A stretch of 64,000 nucleotides of DNA from Mesostigma viride. Taxonomy: Eukaryota > Streptophyta > Mesostigmatophyceae > Mesostigmatales > Mesostigmataceae. Below are positions 10,750 to 20,200 of this stretch, one piece after another. The position numbers and the translations under genes were made by a program. The stretch covers positions 1,805,716-1,869,715 of the forward strand of contig RPFO01000059.1 of NCBI GenBank assembly GCA_009746045.1, given 5' to 3'. The notes beneath the pieces were generated by a model, which had not been told where the DNA came from, searched no databases, and saw nothing but the letters and a program-made list of their open reading frames with translations. Within the stretch, counting starts at the first letter, position 1; each line of letters starts with the position of its first letter.

Positions 10750-10850
10750 AGTTATTATAAATAGTGACGGAACCTTTTTGCCACTTGGGCAATTAGGTCC
10801 GTCACTATTTATCCGGCGAAAACCACTCGCCGGTATCTATTCCGCGTTAA
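10750..10850. repeat. PAL1 central palindrome, left arm
   Basis: Left half of the central P, running to the TTAA at 10847-10850. It continues at 59455 on the other side of pB. Confidence 0.7.
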
Positions 10851-10995
10851 CCCATAGTCCGGGAATGGGTTTTTGGCATTTTTAGACCCCTGAAAATGCA
10901 AAAAATCATAACTCATAGGCCACAACTCCAAATACCCCCAACCAAGGTGCTAGGAGTATCTACACTTCAAGGGCTTTCAGAAAATGCAATAATAT

Positions 10996-11611
10996 AGTTA
11001 ACGTAAAGGATTTACGTTAGATGGATAGAGATTGTTACGCTCTTTCCAACGGCACCTTGAACGCCTCATTTGGTTACGGGACGTAAAAGTTATGACGTTT
11101 CCTAGGCTGTGCCGACAGTACCCGGCGCGCCACTGGGGGCGCGTACGGACACAGGATGTACAAGTGTCACTTTGATCGTCCGCAGGACGTTGACAGGACT
11201 TGTACGGGACTTGATGGTCAATTGATAGGTAGGCGTGCTGTAGCGCGCCAGGACCTATGAGACAATTGATGCTGAGTAGTGTACGGATAGGTCCACAGGA
11301 CTAGCCGTATAGACAATTGATAGATCTGCGCGCCAAAGGCGTGCCAGAGTCTGTGTAATCAATTGATTGACAGTTCAGCTGTGACAGTACAGCTGAATAC
11401 TTGGACGCGTCCCTAGCAAGCTATATGTGTGACTTGGTCGCACCGGGACGCTAGCTCTTGCGTGCACGCTCTCTTGGCACAACGACCCTGTCGTCTGTGC
11501 TACGTGCAGTCTCGGACTTGACGTGACTTACGTCTGTGTTTGCTTATTATAATAAAGGCAACTTTCCTGCAAGAGCCATGGATTCCCTCGGGGTTAAACT
11601 CTCACTCAACT
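10996..11611 (+). repeat. Cop3 5' LTR
   Basis: Begins AGTTAACGTAAAGG and ends CTCACTCAACT, so its termini are AGTT/AACT. An inverted pair TAACGTAAA/TTTACGTTA lies at the start. Confidence 0.85.
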
Positions 11612-11638
11612 CGTATTACAATCTTCGTAACAAGAAAA
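11612..11638 (+). promoter_or_regulatory. Cop3 presumed primer-binding region
   Basis: Directly after the LTR the sequence reads cgtattacaatcttcg. Cop2 has cgaattacaatcgag at the same place. It lacks the TGG that pairs with tRNA 3' CCA, so priming from an internal tRNA region, as in Drosophila copia, is possible but unproven. Confidence 0.35.
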
Positions 11639-12424
11639 ATGCCGGACTCGATGGAGTTCCGCATACCGAGGGATTCTGAAATTTTGGGCAGTCCAGCGGA
11701 CATCGCCGAATCTCCGGCTGGTCCTTCGACGACTCCTGTTCGTGAAGATCGTCCGGTTCTTAATCCGGCGTGGCAGCGTGTTGTTGACCAGGCGGTAGCG
11801 TCCAGCTCGGAGCTACGCGCTCAGCAGCAGGCACTGCTGCAAGGCTTACGACTGCCACCCCCGCCTCCGCAACCTTCGATTGTTTCGGGGTTTCGCGATT
11901 ATCTCGATTCCATTCGAGCTTTGCTTGCGGACTTCGAAGTCCATACCCGGGCGGGGTTGCAAGCGCCCAGCGCGGTTGCCGAGGTCTCTGAGGAGATCGA
12001 CAACGCGGTTTCATCACTTACAGGTTATCAGCGCAATCTCGCTAACTGGCTGTCGGTTCGTTCGGGCGTCATTCCGACGATCACAACCAACCTGTTTCAA
12101 GACCTTGCGATTCTGCAGTTGCTGTCGCGAGGCTTTCGGACGCGAGAGCGGCAATTGCTGCTCAACCTTGTCGCGTTCTTGTCTGCATTGCGAGAGTGGG
12201 CGCCGGACGGGTGGGATTTTCTAACGATTCTTACCAACCCGCTCCGCATCGTCACCCGCCGCCGTCGTCGCCGCATTGATCCGGTGACGGGCCGTCGGTT
12301 GGACCCCATCGTCATCGAAACTCCGGTGACGATTGAGGTAGGGCAAGGCCAGGAGGGGCCTGCGCCTGTCGTCAACGATCCAATTTACGACTACGACTAC
12401 TGCGATTTTCGTGGTCTCGACTGA
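11639..12424 (+). CDS. Cop3 ORF0, unknown protein upstream of gag
   Basis: 261 codons, beginning 27 bp after the 5' LTR (MPDSMEFRIPRDSE) and ending before gag. The same frame is open back into the LTR, but 11639 is the first Met in the internal region. The middle is helical (VVDQAVASSSELRAQQQALL, FRDYLDSIRALLADFEVHT), followed by RRRRRRIDPVTGRRLDP and an acidic Tyr/Asp end (DPIYDYDYCDF). No known catalytic motif. It occupies the same place as Cop1 ORF0, but the two are not clearly alike in sequence. Codon third positions are GC-rich compared with the following gag. It might be a nucleic-acid-binding or assembly factor, but this is only inference. Confidence 0.6.
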   Translation: MPDSMEFRIPRDSEILGSPADIAESPAGPSTTPVREDRPVLNPAWQRVVDQAVASSSELRAQQQALLQGLRLPPPPPQPSIVSGFRDYLDSIRALLADFEVHTRAGLQAPSAVAEVSEEIDNAVSSLTGYQRNLANWLSVRSGVIPTITTNLFQDLAILQLLSRGFRTRERQLLLNLVAFLSALREWAPDGWDFLTILTNPLRIVTRRRRRRIDPVTGRRLDPIVIETPVTIEVGQGQEGPAPVVNDPIYDYDYCDFRGLD

Positions 12425-12549
12425 ATTCGGCATGGTGGCGCGGTCGGCACCGGGGCAGGCGGCTTTTTGACAGATTGTACATATATACCTGTCTTTTGTT
12501 TTACAAGCTGCTTTGCTCAGGTCTATACATACAGCTAGTGTAGTGCATC

Positions 12550-12942
12550 ATGGCAGACGGGCGACGTAGCAAGGGCGCCCCAGCCAGTGGGAATAATGGT
12601 GGTGCTGGTAGTGGGACAGCTCACGTAGATGACGTGGGTGTCACCGGTGAAATAACCACTATACATCACAATAATAATAATGCACAAGCTGTTCATGGTT
12701 TTGACCTTACCACTCAGGGCTTATTAATTGTTAATCAGCTGCAACCTGTAACATCAGACTCCAAGCCTAAGCAGGCTGAAGAGTTTGTACGGGAAGGGTT
12801 TCCTAGTTTGTACGGGGGTACCAACTACTATCAGATCTGGATAGGCAGCAGCACGTTTGGCAAGTGCACTGATCAGATCAAGGACCTAACCAGGGAATGC
12901 AAGGTACTGCCAAGGCCAACAAGGCCTGGGCAGTATATGTAG
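12550..12942 (+). CDS. Cop3 gag, N-terminal part
   Basis: Starts MADGRRSKGAPASG, low-complexity G/N-rich, then a folded part (DLTTQGLLIVNQLQPVTSDS, FVREGFPSLYGGTNYYQIWI). The true frame leaves this one near 12900, where a one-base shift joins it to the downstream capsid and nucleocapsid part. No motif specific to a named family; assigned by position and continuity. Confidence 0.6.
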   Translation: MADGRRSKGAPASGNNGGAGSGTAHVDDVGVTGEITTIHHNNNNAQAVHGFDLTTQGLLIVNQLQPVTSDSKPKQAEEFVREGFPSLYGGTNYYQIWIGSSTFGKCTDQIKDLTRECKVLPRPTRPGQYM

Positions 12943-13661
12943 CTGAGCTGAAGGAGTTGCTTGAAGACCAGCGCAAGAAGGTCGGCATCCATTGGCACGA
13001 CAAGTATCAAGGGTGGGAGGTCAAGGGGGATCTCATCCAGAATTTCCTTAGCTATTGCAAAATGGTTGAGGAAGGCAGGGCCCACGGTTTCAACGTGGCA
13101 GACAACATAGCCCTGACCAACTGGTTGAAGGTCTCTGGGCTGGATAAGGCCACACGTGGATCTTTAAAAGTCATGTGTGCCCCACACTCAACCCTCAAGG
13201 CCTACAAGGTCATAATCAAACAAGCACTCGAGGCAGAGGAGCTGTTTGAGGGTGGAGTGCCAGCAGTGAAGGCAACCCAGGCAGGTGGGCGTACCCAGGG
13301 GGGCTCCAAATCGTCTGAGGCTGACAGAAGCCAAGGAGGGCGTAGGGGCAACCACAACAAGCGGAAGGCCAATCATTCACCCGACCCTGACGGGAGGTCA
13401 CACTCCAAGTCGGTGTTCAGGCGGGTGGGTGGTCAGCCCAAGCAGGGCAACGCATCTGACAACGGGGGCGGTGGCCAGGGCAAGTCAAAGATCCAATGCT
13501 ACCTGTGCAAGGGGTGGGGGCACATCAAGAAGGAGTGTCCCAGCTTCAAGAAGACCCAGGGCCAGGGCAGCAACAAGAAAAACAACAACAAGAACAACAA
13601 CAAGTCCCAGGCAGGCCAGCCTTCAAAGGGCAGTCAACAAGAAGAAAACAAGGAGCAGTGA
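12897..13661 (+). CDS. Cop3 gag, capsid and zinc-knuckle part
   Basis: 254 codons. The capsid-like helices (VYVAELKELLEDQRKK, ALTNWLKVSGLDKATRGSL) are followed by a basic region and one CCHC knuckle, CYLCKGWGHIKKECP, for RNA packaging, then an N/K/Q-rich tail. It ends EEQ-TGA at 13659-13661 with CTG next. The same frame stays open through the following 141 bp into pol, so pol may be made by UGA readthrough. The Met at 12897 is probably not a real start; a frameshift joins it to the N-terminal part. Confidence 0.75.
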   Translation: MQGTAKANKAWAVYVAELKELLEDQRKKVGIHWHDKYQGWEVKGDLIQNFLSYCKMVEEGRAHGFNVADNIALTNWLKVSGLDKATRGSLKVMCAPHSTLKAYKVIIKQALEAEELFEGGVPAVKATQAGGRTQGGSKSSEADRSQGGRRGNHNKRKANHSPDPDGRSHSKSVFRRVGGQPKQGNASDNGGGGQGKSKIQCYLCKGWGHIKKECPSFKKTQGQGSNKKNNNKNNNKSQAGQPSKGSQQEENKEQ

Positions 13662-15470
13662 CTGTCTGAGGCAACCCCTACACACCTTAATTCACCCAAG
13701 GGGGAGGCCAGGTGCTCCAATGCAGATTTTATATCTGGGCAACAAGAGGGTGATCTCCAGGTTCAGGATGGCCCCAGGTCACCTGGAGAGGTACAGGTTC
13801 CTATGAAGACGTCCTTGACAGCTGGTGCAGCTGTAAGAATGTCTGACCCCATGCATCCTCGTGCTGAGCACGAGGGTGGACCTCTCATTTTGAGAGAAAC
13901 CAATGTACAACCACAGAGGGGTGTGAAGGCCTCTGGTGGTATGCATGTGGTCCCTGCTGGCGGTCCAGGTGTTGGGCATGAGCAGGGTGACTCAGGCTCT
14001 GAGTCAGAACAGGATGGAAGTCAGCATGGTGATGCTGGACAACCTGACAGCACAGTCCTGACTGTGCCAGGGACTGCTTCCTCTGTGTACCAGGAGTTGG
14101 GTGCCCGAATCCACAACATGTTTGGGCATGCCACTTCTCTGTCAAACAACTTTGCCTTCCGTATGGGCAGGGCACCCCTTCTTAAGGCGTGTCAGCAAGC
14201 TGCCTCACGGTGTAAGTGCCAGTTGTCCTCCAACAAGCCCAGGAAATCACATGCCAAAGCTCTACCTCAGAGCATTGGTGATCTGCAGTGTGATATCCAA
14301 CACATCAGGGGCATGCAACTGTTGGTGTGCGTGGACAGGTACACAAAATACAAGGTGCTGGAGCATTTACCTTCTATGAAGAACAGGTACTTGCTGGCTG
14401 CCCTGCAGAATGTAAGAGCCAAGTTTCCTACCACAAGGATCCAGGTGGACATGCAGTTTCAGCATCTCAAGGGTGATCCCACCCTTCCTGAGTTGCTGGT
14501 TACACCTAGGGAGGCTCATGGGCAGCAGGGTGCTATCGAGAGGGCAATCCAGGAGGTCAAGAAATTGATCATCTCTGAAGACTGGGTACCCTTGTCTGCA
14601 CCTGCACTTGTCAGGAGTGCATGGCTGAGGAACGTGGAGCAGCAGCTGAACAGCAGGGTTAACTTCTACTATGATGGAGTTGCTGTCAGCCCAATGGGTC
14701 TATATCATGGCCTGTGCCCACCACATGTGCTGGAGGGCTGGAAACATGCTGCACATGTCACCTTTGCCAAGCTGAGGGAGAAGGACCGGGGTTGGAAGAT
14801 GCTGGAGCCACAAGTGGGTCAGAAGGTCCTAGCTTGGAAGGAACCTAGCCTTTATGGCAAACGTGGTAGCTGGAGTCCTGGGGTGGTTACCCAGGTTGAT
14901 GAAGCTAGCCACGCATGCTTGGTCAGCATGGAGGACGAACCAAAGCATGTGCACCGGCTGAGTTGGTCATATGTCAAGCCTAACCTGATGAATGAGGGCA
15001 GTCAGGCACAAGGCTCACAGGACCTGCAGGATTTTCAGGTCCCAAGTGACATCACTGACGCAACGACCACATCTGTTGCAGGGGAATCTGTCAGCCCTGG
15101 CCAGGTTGCAGAGGTACCTGTTGAACAGGCTGCAAGGTCAACAGCTGGGGAGTCAACTGTCAAGCCCAAGGCTCTAACCAAGCCCAGGGGGACAAGTTTG
15201 GCTGGATTGATTGGGGCTCTGCAAAGGGCCAAGAAGCAGCCCAAGGTAGCCAAGCTCAGGTGGCATGGCAATCTGGGGCTGGACACTGCCTTAGAGGTAG
15301 ACACTAATTCTCAGGTTTCCATCATTGGGACCAGAGCTGCAGCAGGGTACAGCATGACTGAACCCAGCTATCAGTTTGTGTCTGACTTCAGTGGCGGGGT
15401 ACACGTGAAGGTACTGGGTGAGGTATCATTCCTATCCTTGGACAGGACACTGCTTTTTGTGTCTTGGAGG
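13662..15470 (+). CDS. Cop3 pol: integrase and protease-like domain (in frame after gag stop)
   Basis: No stop between the gag TGA and the first Met at 13803. After an acidic linker, the integrase zinc-binding part has HNMFGH and CKC. The catalytic residues lie in LQCDIQHIRGMQ (Asp), IQVDMQFQH (Asp) and EAHGQQGAIERAIQEVKK (Glu). GSWSPGVVTQVDEA marks the C-terminal beta-rich region. Then LEVDTNSQVSIIGT begins the protease-like segment; its second half (GYQGPALLGQNFL) continues in the next frame after a shift near 15465. Integrase inserts cDNA into the genome; the protease-like part would process Gag-Pol if active, but the active site reads DTN, not DTG. Nothing resembling DSGA/DTGA precedes the integrase. 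Confidence 0.8.
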
Positions 15471-16540
15471 GCTATCAGGGACCTGCTCTTCTGGGGCAGA
15501 ATTTCCTATGCCAGGATGGGGTAGTGATCACGTCCTCTCTCCTGACTAAGGAAGGGGCTGGTCAGGTCCCACTGATTAATTTCAGGACCACTCACCTATC
15601 ACGTGCAGTAACCAGGACGGTTAAGCGTGTGCAAGTGTGCCAGGGGCAGGAGCCCTTGGTTGATGACCTCATATTGCCAGCTGCTAGTCATCCAAGCAGT
15701 TTGGGCATTGGTCCTCACTCACTTGCTGGACACAGCCCTATCAACTACCAAGGCCTGGTGAAGCTCATGTCCTCTCCCATTATGTGTCCCCAGGTCACAC
15801 TGGGTCTGATTAAATCTGGGGAGGACTGGATCTCCAAGAAATGCGTGGAACCTGTCAATGACCTGCCTCCTGCACGACGTCTACTCAAGCTCAAGTTTGT
15901 CATCAAGATGAAGGAGGTGGACGGGGTCAAGGTACCACATGTCAGGCCAGTGCTGAATGAGTTCAAGGGTACTGGTGAGTGCACTGCTGAGGAGTTGTAT
16001 ACCCCTGGCATGCTGCATGACACTTGGAGGCTGCTGCTGTGTGTATTTCTAGGCCTTCTCAACAAGGGCTTGGACTATGGCTCAGTGGTGGTAGACTTCA
16101 AGAGGGCATTTCTGGAGGGGGATGCAGATGTGGCACAGGAAAAGTGGGAGGGCAAGACGCCTTTCTATGTCAGGGTGCCTGCTGTATGGAAAAGGGACAT
16201 TCACACTGAGTTCCTTAAAATCCTCAAGGGCCTGGAGGGCCTGAGGTCAAGTCCAATAATCTGGAGGGAGACTCTCAACCGTTTCCTGAAGGAGCATTGC
16301 AACTTGAAGGTCTCTCCTGTAGACCCCTGTCTGTTTCTGGGGCAATGGGAAGGCCTACCAGTGTATGCTTCGCTGCACGGGGATGACCTACATCTGATAG
16401 CTCCCACGTCGTGGCTTAAGGAGCTGATCTCCATCATTAAGTCCAAGTTTCCTCTGGGTAGGGAGCAATGGCAGGTGGAGAATGAGCCTCTGCTGTTTGT
16501 GGGCATGGAGGCCACACTGGTGAAGAAGGGGGGGAGTGGC
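15464..16540 (+). CDS. Cop3 pol: end of protease-like domain and reverse transcriptase
   Basis: Begins with GYQGPALLGQNFL, the C-terminal hydrophobic turn of the protease-like domain, then a linker and RT: LKFVIKMKEVDGVKVPHV, ELYTPGMLHDTWRLLL, VVVDFKRAFLEGD (catalytic Asp), LKGLEGLRSSPIIWRE, VDPCLFLGQW, ASLHGDDLHLI (HGDD box), FVGMEATLV. The frame is lost at the G run near 16530 (KKGG), after which homology continues one frame over. Copies element RNA to cDNA. Confidence 0.85.
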
Positions 16541-16542
16541 GT

Positions 16543-17286
16543 ATGCTGCTGGTGGGGGGCAATGATTATCAAGAGACCCTCATTAGCAAGCTTCCTCCAG
16601 TCATCACACAGGCACTGTGTCCCATGGTGAGGGGCATGGTTGCTTGGGTGGCAGGCATTTCCAGGCCAGACCTTATGGTCATAGCCAGGTTGCCTGATGA
16701 CATGCTGATGGAGCTAGGGTCTGCCAAGGTGGCTGATCAGGTCAGGGCTTCATCTGGCATTCTGTTGTCTGCAGTGGATTTATCACAACCCATTTGCATG
16801 GAGCTGTATGTGGATAGCTCAATGGACAGCAGGCAGGTCTCCAAGGTCAGGGGCAGGGCTGCAGGGCTCTTTGTGCTCAGACAGGAAGGCCTGGGGAGTT
16901 TGGTGAGCTGGTTTAGTCGCCTGCACAAACGGGTGGCTGTCAGCAGTGATGTGGCAGAATGCAGGGCTATTTGTGAAGGCATTCACACAAGCCTTTATCT
17001 GAAGGAGTTGCTTCATCAGATGACTTCTAACACTCCTTGGCCACTTCAGGTTACCACTCTTCTCAAAACAGACTCCATGGGGATGGTGCAGTTTGTGCAC
17101 AGGCAGATGGCCAGAAGTAGGGACTTGGATTATCTCCTTCTTAAGGAATTGTCCTCCTTGGCCAATATTGAGCATATCCCTGGGGTTGACAATCCTGCTG
17201 ATGCTTTGACCAAGCTAGTGCAGAAGGCAGCAGTGCAATACAAGGTTCTTCAGTCTCTGATGGACCCATCTCAGCAAGCTGTCTAA
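16543..17286 (+). CDS. Cop3 pol: RT connection and RNase H
   Basis: 247 codons, continuing pol after the frameshift. RNase H residues: MELYVDSSMDSRQVSKVRG (Asp), VAVSSDVAECRAICEGI (Glu), LKTDSMGMVQFVHRQMARS (Asp) and the terminal DNPADALTKL. Complete to the stop codon. Closest in the window to Cop2 and Cop1 RNase H. Confidence 0.85.
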   Translation: MLLVGGNDYQETLISKLPPVITQALCPMVRGMVAWVAGISRPDLMVIARLPDDMLMELGSAKVADQVRASSGILLSAVDLSQPICMELYVDSSMDSRQVSKVRGRAAGLFVLRQEGLGSLVSWFSRLHKRVAVSSDVAECRAICEGIHTSLYLKELLHQMTSNTPWPLQVTTLLKTDSMGMVQFVHRQMARSRDLDYLLLKELSSLANIEHIPGVDNPADALTKLVQKAAVQYKVLQSLMDPSQQAV

Positions 17287-18236
17287 GCTGGTGCCTGGTT
17301 ATAGGGCATTGGAGAGCAGATTGTGTGGTAGTGTCAGCATTGTGACTGGCATAATACCTGTATTTTAGTCTGTACTAAGGCTCATGGACCATGGTACACT
17401 CACTCTGATTTTAATCAGGATACAGCCAGGTTTTGGCTGGGGTTCATGCTGTTGACTACACAAGGTTGACAGGTCCATTACAGACCATGTATTCTATTTT
17501 AAAAGAAATGTATATTTGTACATACCTCTCACAATGGTCTGGGAACCTTTATTCTGGGGTTTATAGGGCGGGGTTCGATTCCCTGGTATTATGTTTCTAC
17601 AAGCTGGCCTGCTCAGGTGTTTTACCTGTTCAGACTTCCCTAGTTCCCCAGGGCAGGATTTAATTGTTGCCTATGTGTTTCATTTTGTCATTTGTTTGCT
17701 GTGGCAATTTATCATCTGACAAGTAGACGGGCGCCATAAGACGGGCGCCAATACTAACCTGTTGAGAGTATGACGGGGAAACTATTGTAATACGTCTTAC
17801 TTTGTCAAGTGGTATTTAATTGTCATGGATTTATTATGCTTATATTGAATATGTACTGGGTTTTATGGGATTAGTATCTGGGATTAATGTAACTCACCGC
17901 CAGAAGGTCATTGTACTGGAGGCTCTACCGAGGTGATGGGATTAATTCCTGGAGAAGACCTCATAGAATTAACCTGTATGTATTTAATTTTGTGTGTTTC
18001 TAATATCTGGTGGTACTCTGTAATGCCACTTCCATAGGTTTTTATCCATTTCTCATGGAATGGTTTTCCCTGTGGCAGATCTGTTTCTTTTCCAGTTCCT
18101 TAAAAGAAAGGGCTGGGGGAATGGCAATGGCCATTAAAGACATCTGTTCAAGCTTCAAGCTGGAGTGAAGGACATTTCAAGCTACTTCAAGGGTCCCTGG
18201 CAGGGGATGTGATCCCTAAAGAAAAGAAGGGATTGG
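17287..18236 (+). other. Cop3 3' UTR with T-arm-like block and polypurine tract
   Basis: No coding sequence. At 17556-17588 it holds tttatagggcggggttcgat followed by tccctgg, shared with the Cop2 3' UTR and matching a tRNA B box. A purine tract (gaaaagaagggattggag) ends at 18238 on the edge of the 3' LTR. A short direct repeat agacgggcgcca occurs near 17725-17752. Confidence 0.6.
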
Positions 18237-18852
18237 AGTTAACGTAAAGGATTTACGTTAGATGGATAGAGATTGTTACGCTCTTTCCAACGGCACCTTG
18301 AACGCCTCATTTGGTTACGGGACGTAAAAGTTATGACGTTTCCTAGGCTGTGCCGACAGTACCCGGCGCGCCACTGTGGGCGCGTACGGACACAGGATGT
18401 ACAAGTGTCACTTTGATAGTCCGCAGGACGTTGACAGGACTTGTACAGGACTTGATGGTCAATTGATAGGTAGGCGTGCTGTAGCGCGCCAGGACCTATG
18501 AGACAATTGATGCTGAGTAGTGTACGGATAGGTCCACAGGACTAGCCGTATAGACAATTGATAGATCTGCGCGCCAAAGGCGTGCCAGAGTCTGTGTAAT
18601 CAATTGATTGACAGTTCAGCTGTGACAGTACAGCTGAATACTTGGACGCGTCCCTAGCAAGCTATATGTGTGACTTGGTCGCACCGGGACGCTAGCTCTT
18701 GCGTGCACGCTCTCTTGGCACAACGACCCTGTCGTCTGTGCTACGTGCAGTCTCGGACTTGACGTGACTTACGTCTGTGTTTGCTTATTATAATAAAGGC
18801 AACTTTCCTGCAAGAGCCATGGATTCCCTCGGGGTTAAACTCTCACTCAACT
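18237..18852 (+). repeat. Cop3 3' LTR
   Basis: Copy of 10996-11611. Differences noticed: G/T near 18377, C/A near 18417, G/A near 18447. Confidence 0.85.
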
Positions 18853-18885
18853 AATACAGTATCCCGAGTCCATTCAGTGCTTTGC

Positions 18886-19458
18886 TGTTACGCCCAGGCT
18901 CTACTCGATCCCAAACCCCGCGCCTAACCTTACCTAAACTAGTGAGGGTACCTAGCGATGAGGAGCTGTATTGGCTATAAGACCTAGGACGCGACGACTC
19001 TGCTCTCAATGCATTCCGATACATGCGGTTACTGTACGCCATATACCAAATAATGCCGGGACACTACGAAGTAAACACTGGTAAATTCACGACCCAAAAC
19101 GATGTATTACAATTCCATAATACACGCCGAGTGCGATTCACGAAGGACAACCGCTGCATAAATGATCGCCGACATGCGTGTATGCTCGGGCCGACACCGA
19201 CCCTCGCCTACAGGACCAACGCATGTCCACAAGGTTCAAACGGAGGATAAAGGACCACTACTAAAGTACGCAGCGCGGCGCGACTGCACCAAGCCACCAT
19301 ACTGTACGATTGCCACGTCACAAGGCCCGGTACCAACCGGCCAAAAAGGTCCTAACTACACGTAAGCTTAAGAAAGTCAATGGACTGTCTCGAAATGGCT
19401 GAGGCACAAAGGACCTAATTTACGTCCGTAACAACAACAAAAGTTACGCGACGTAACA
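18886..19458 (-). repeat. GypA 3' LTR
   Basis: TG...CA ends. A C8 run (cctcccccccc, minus-strand polypurine tract) abuts it at 19459, marking this as the 3' LTR of a minus-strand element. Confidence 0.9.
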
Positions 19459-19599
19459 CCTCCCCCCCCACAAAGGTAGGGAGCCCTCGCCCTACGTACA
19501 CGGAGGAAACCAAACGAGAAGGAGGATCTAAAGCACCCAACAAAGCCTAACACAATCGACAGGCCATCCAAGGTACAAAGCACCAACATGTTAACTCGG
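19459..19599 (-). other. GypA polypurine tract and end of 3' UTR
   Basis: Minus-strand G-rich tract next to the LTR, then UTR interrupted by GypC at CTCGG (19595-19599). The UTR resumes at 32950. Confidence 0.7.
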
Positions 19600-20186
19600 T
19601 GTTACGTCCCGGCCCTTTAGGACCGTCGGACGTAACAATGGAATAAATTACTAAGGCCTTGTGGCCGTTGTACTAAGTTTTAGGGACGTTGGTTATTGTG
19701 TGAATTGGACTAGTTATCTTGGTCCTAGGTTGCCCTTTTAGGAGCCGGTGCTGTGGCGCCGCGCCAGTTCTGAGTCTGTCCGAAGTACTAGACGTGGATC
19801 CTGTAGTTGAGGGTCGATGTCGGCCCGGATCCTACGTGGAATGATTGGCTTGGATTGTTCCAGGGAAATTGGCGTGTATCTGCGCCGCAATCAACCTAGG
19901 TTAAATTGGTCCGAGGACGAGAGTCTCGTCCTCTTGGTTTGATGAATGATAAGTGCGAATACGCCTACACATTGAACCCGGGGCAATTATCCATTTGTAT
20001 TTGGTGTTGCTAGCCATTATAAGTGTGTACTAATTAGCTTGGCATCAAGCCGTGATGCCAGATATCTCACGACTCACGTCGTGAAGCGCAACCTACTTTA
20101 GGCTACCTTGAATTATTCCTAATTCCGGCAAGAAGGGTCTTTCGCTACGTAGCTCAGGCTAGGTGTGTCTGGGCTGGGACGTAACA
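19600..20186 (+). repeat. GypC 5' LTR
   Basis: 587 bp, TGTTACG...CGTAACA, flanked on the left by CTCGG. Confidence 0.9.
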
Positions 20187-20187
20187 C

Positions 20188-20200
20188 TGGTTATCGGAGG
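20188..20200 (+). promoter_or_regulatory. GypC primer-binding site
   Basis: TGGTTATCGGAGG one base after the LTR would pair with a tRNA ending CCUCCGAUAACCA. GypA (TGGTATCGGAGG) and GypB (TGGTTCCGGAGG) have similar sites, close to the classical initiator-Met site TGGTATCAGAGC. Confidence 0.65.

Larger units (their letters stand above)
10996..18852 (+). mobile_element. Cop3: nearly complete divergent Copia retrotransposon
   Basis: Two 616-617 bp LTRs (10996-11611, 18237-18852) with about three substitutions by eye, flanked by AATAT on the left and AATAC on the right (4 of 5 target duplication). Internal order: ORF0, gag, integrase, protease-like, RT, RNase H, 3' UTR, polypurine tract. Frameshifts near 12900, 15465 and 16530 interrupt the coding frames. 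Confidence 0.85.
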
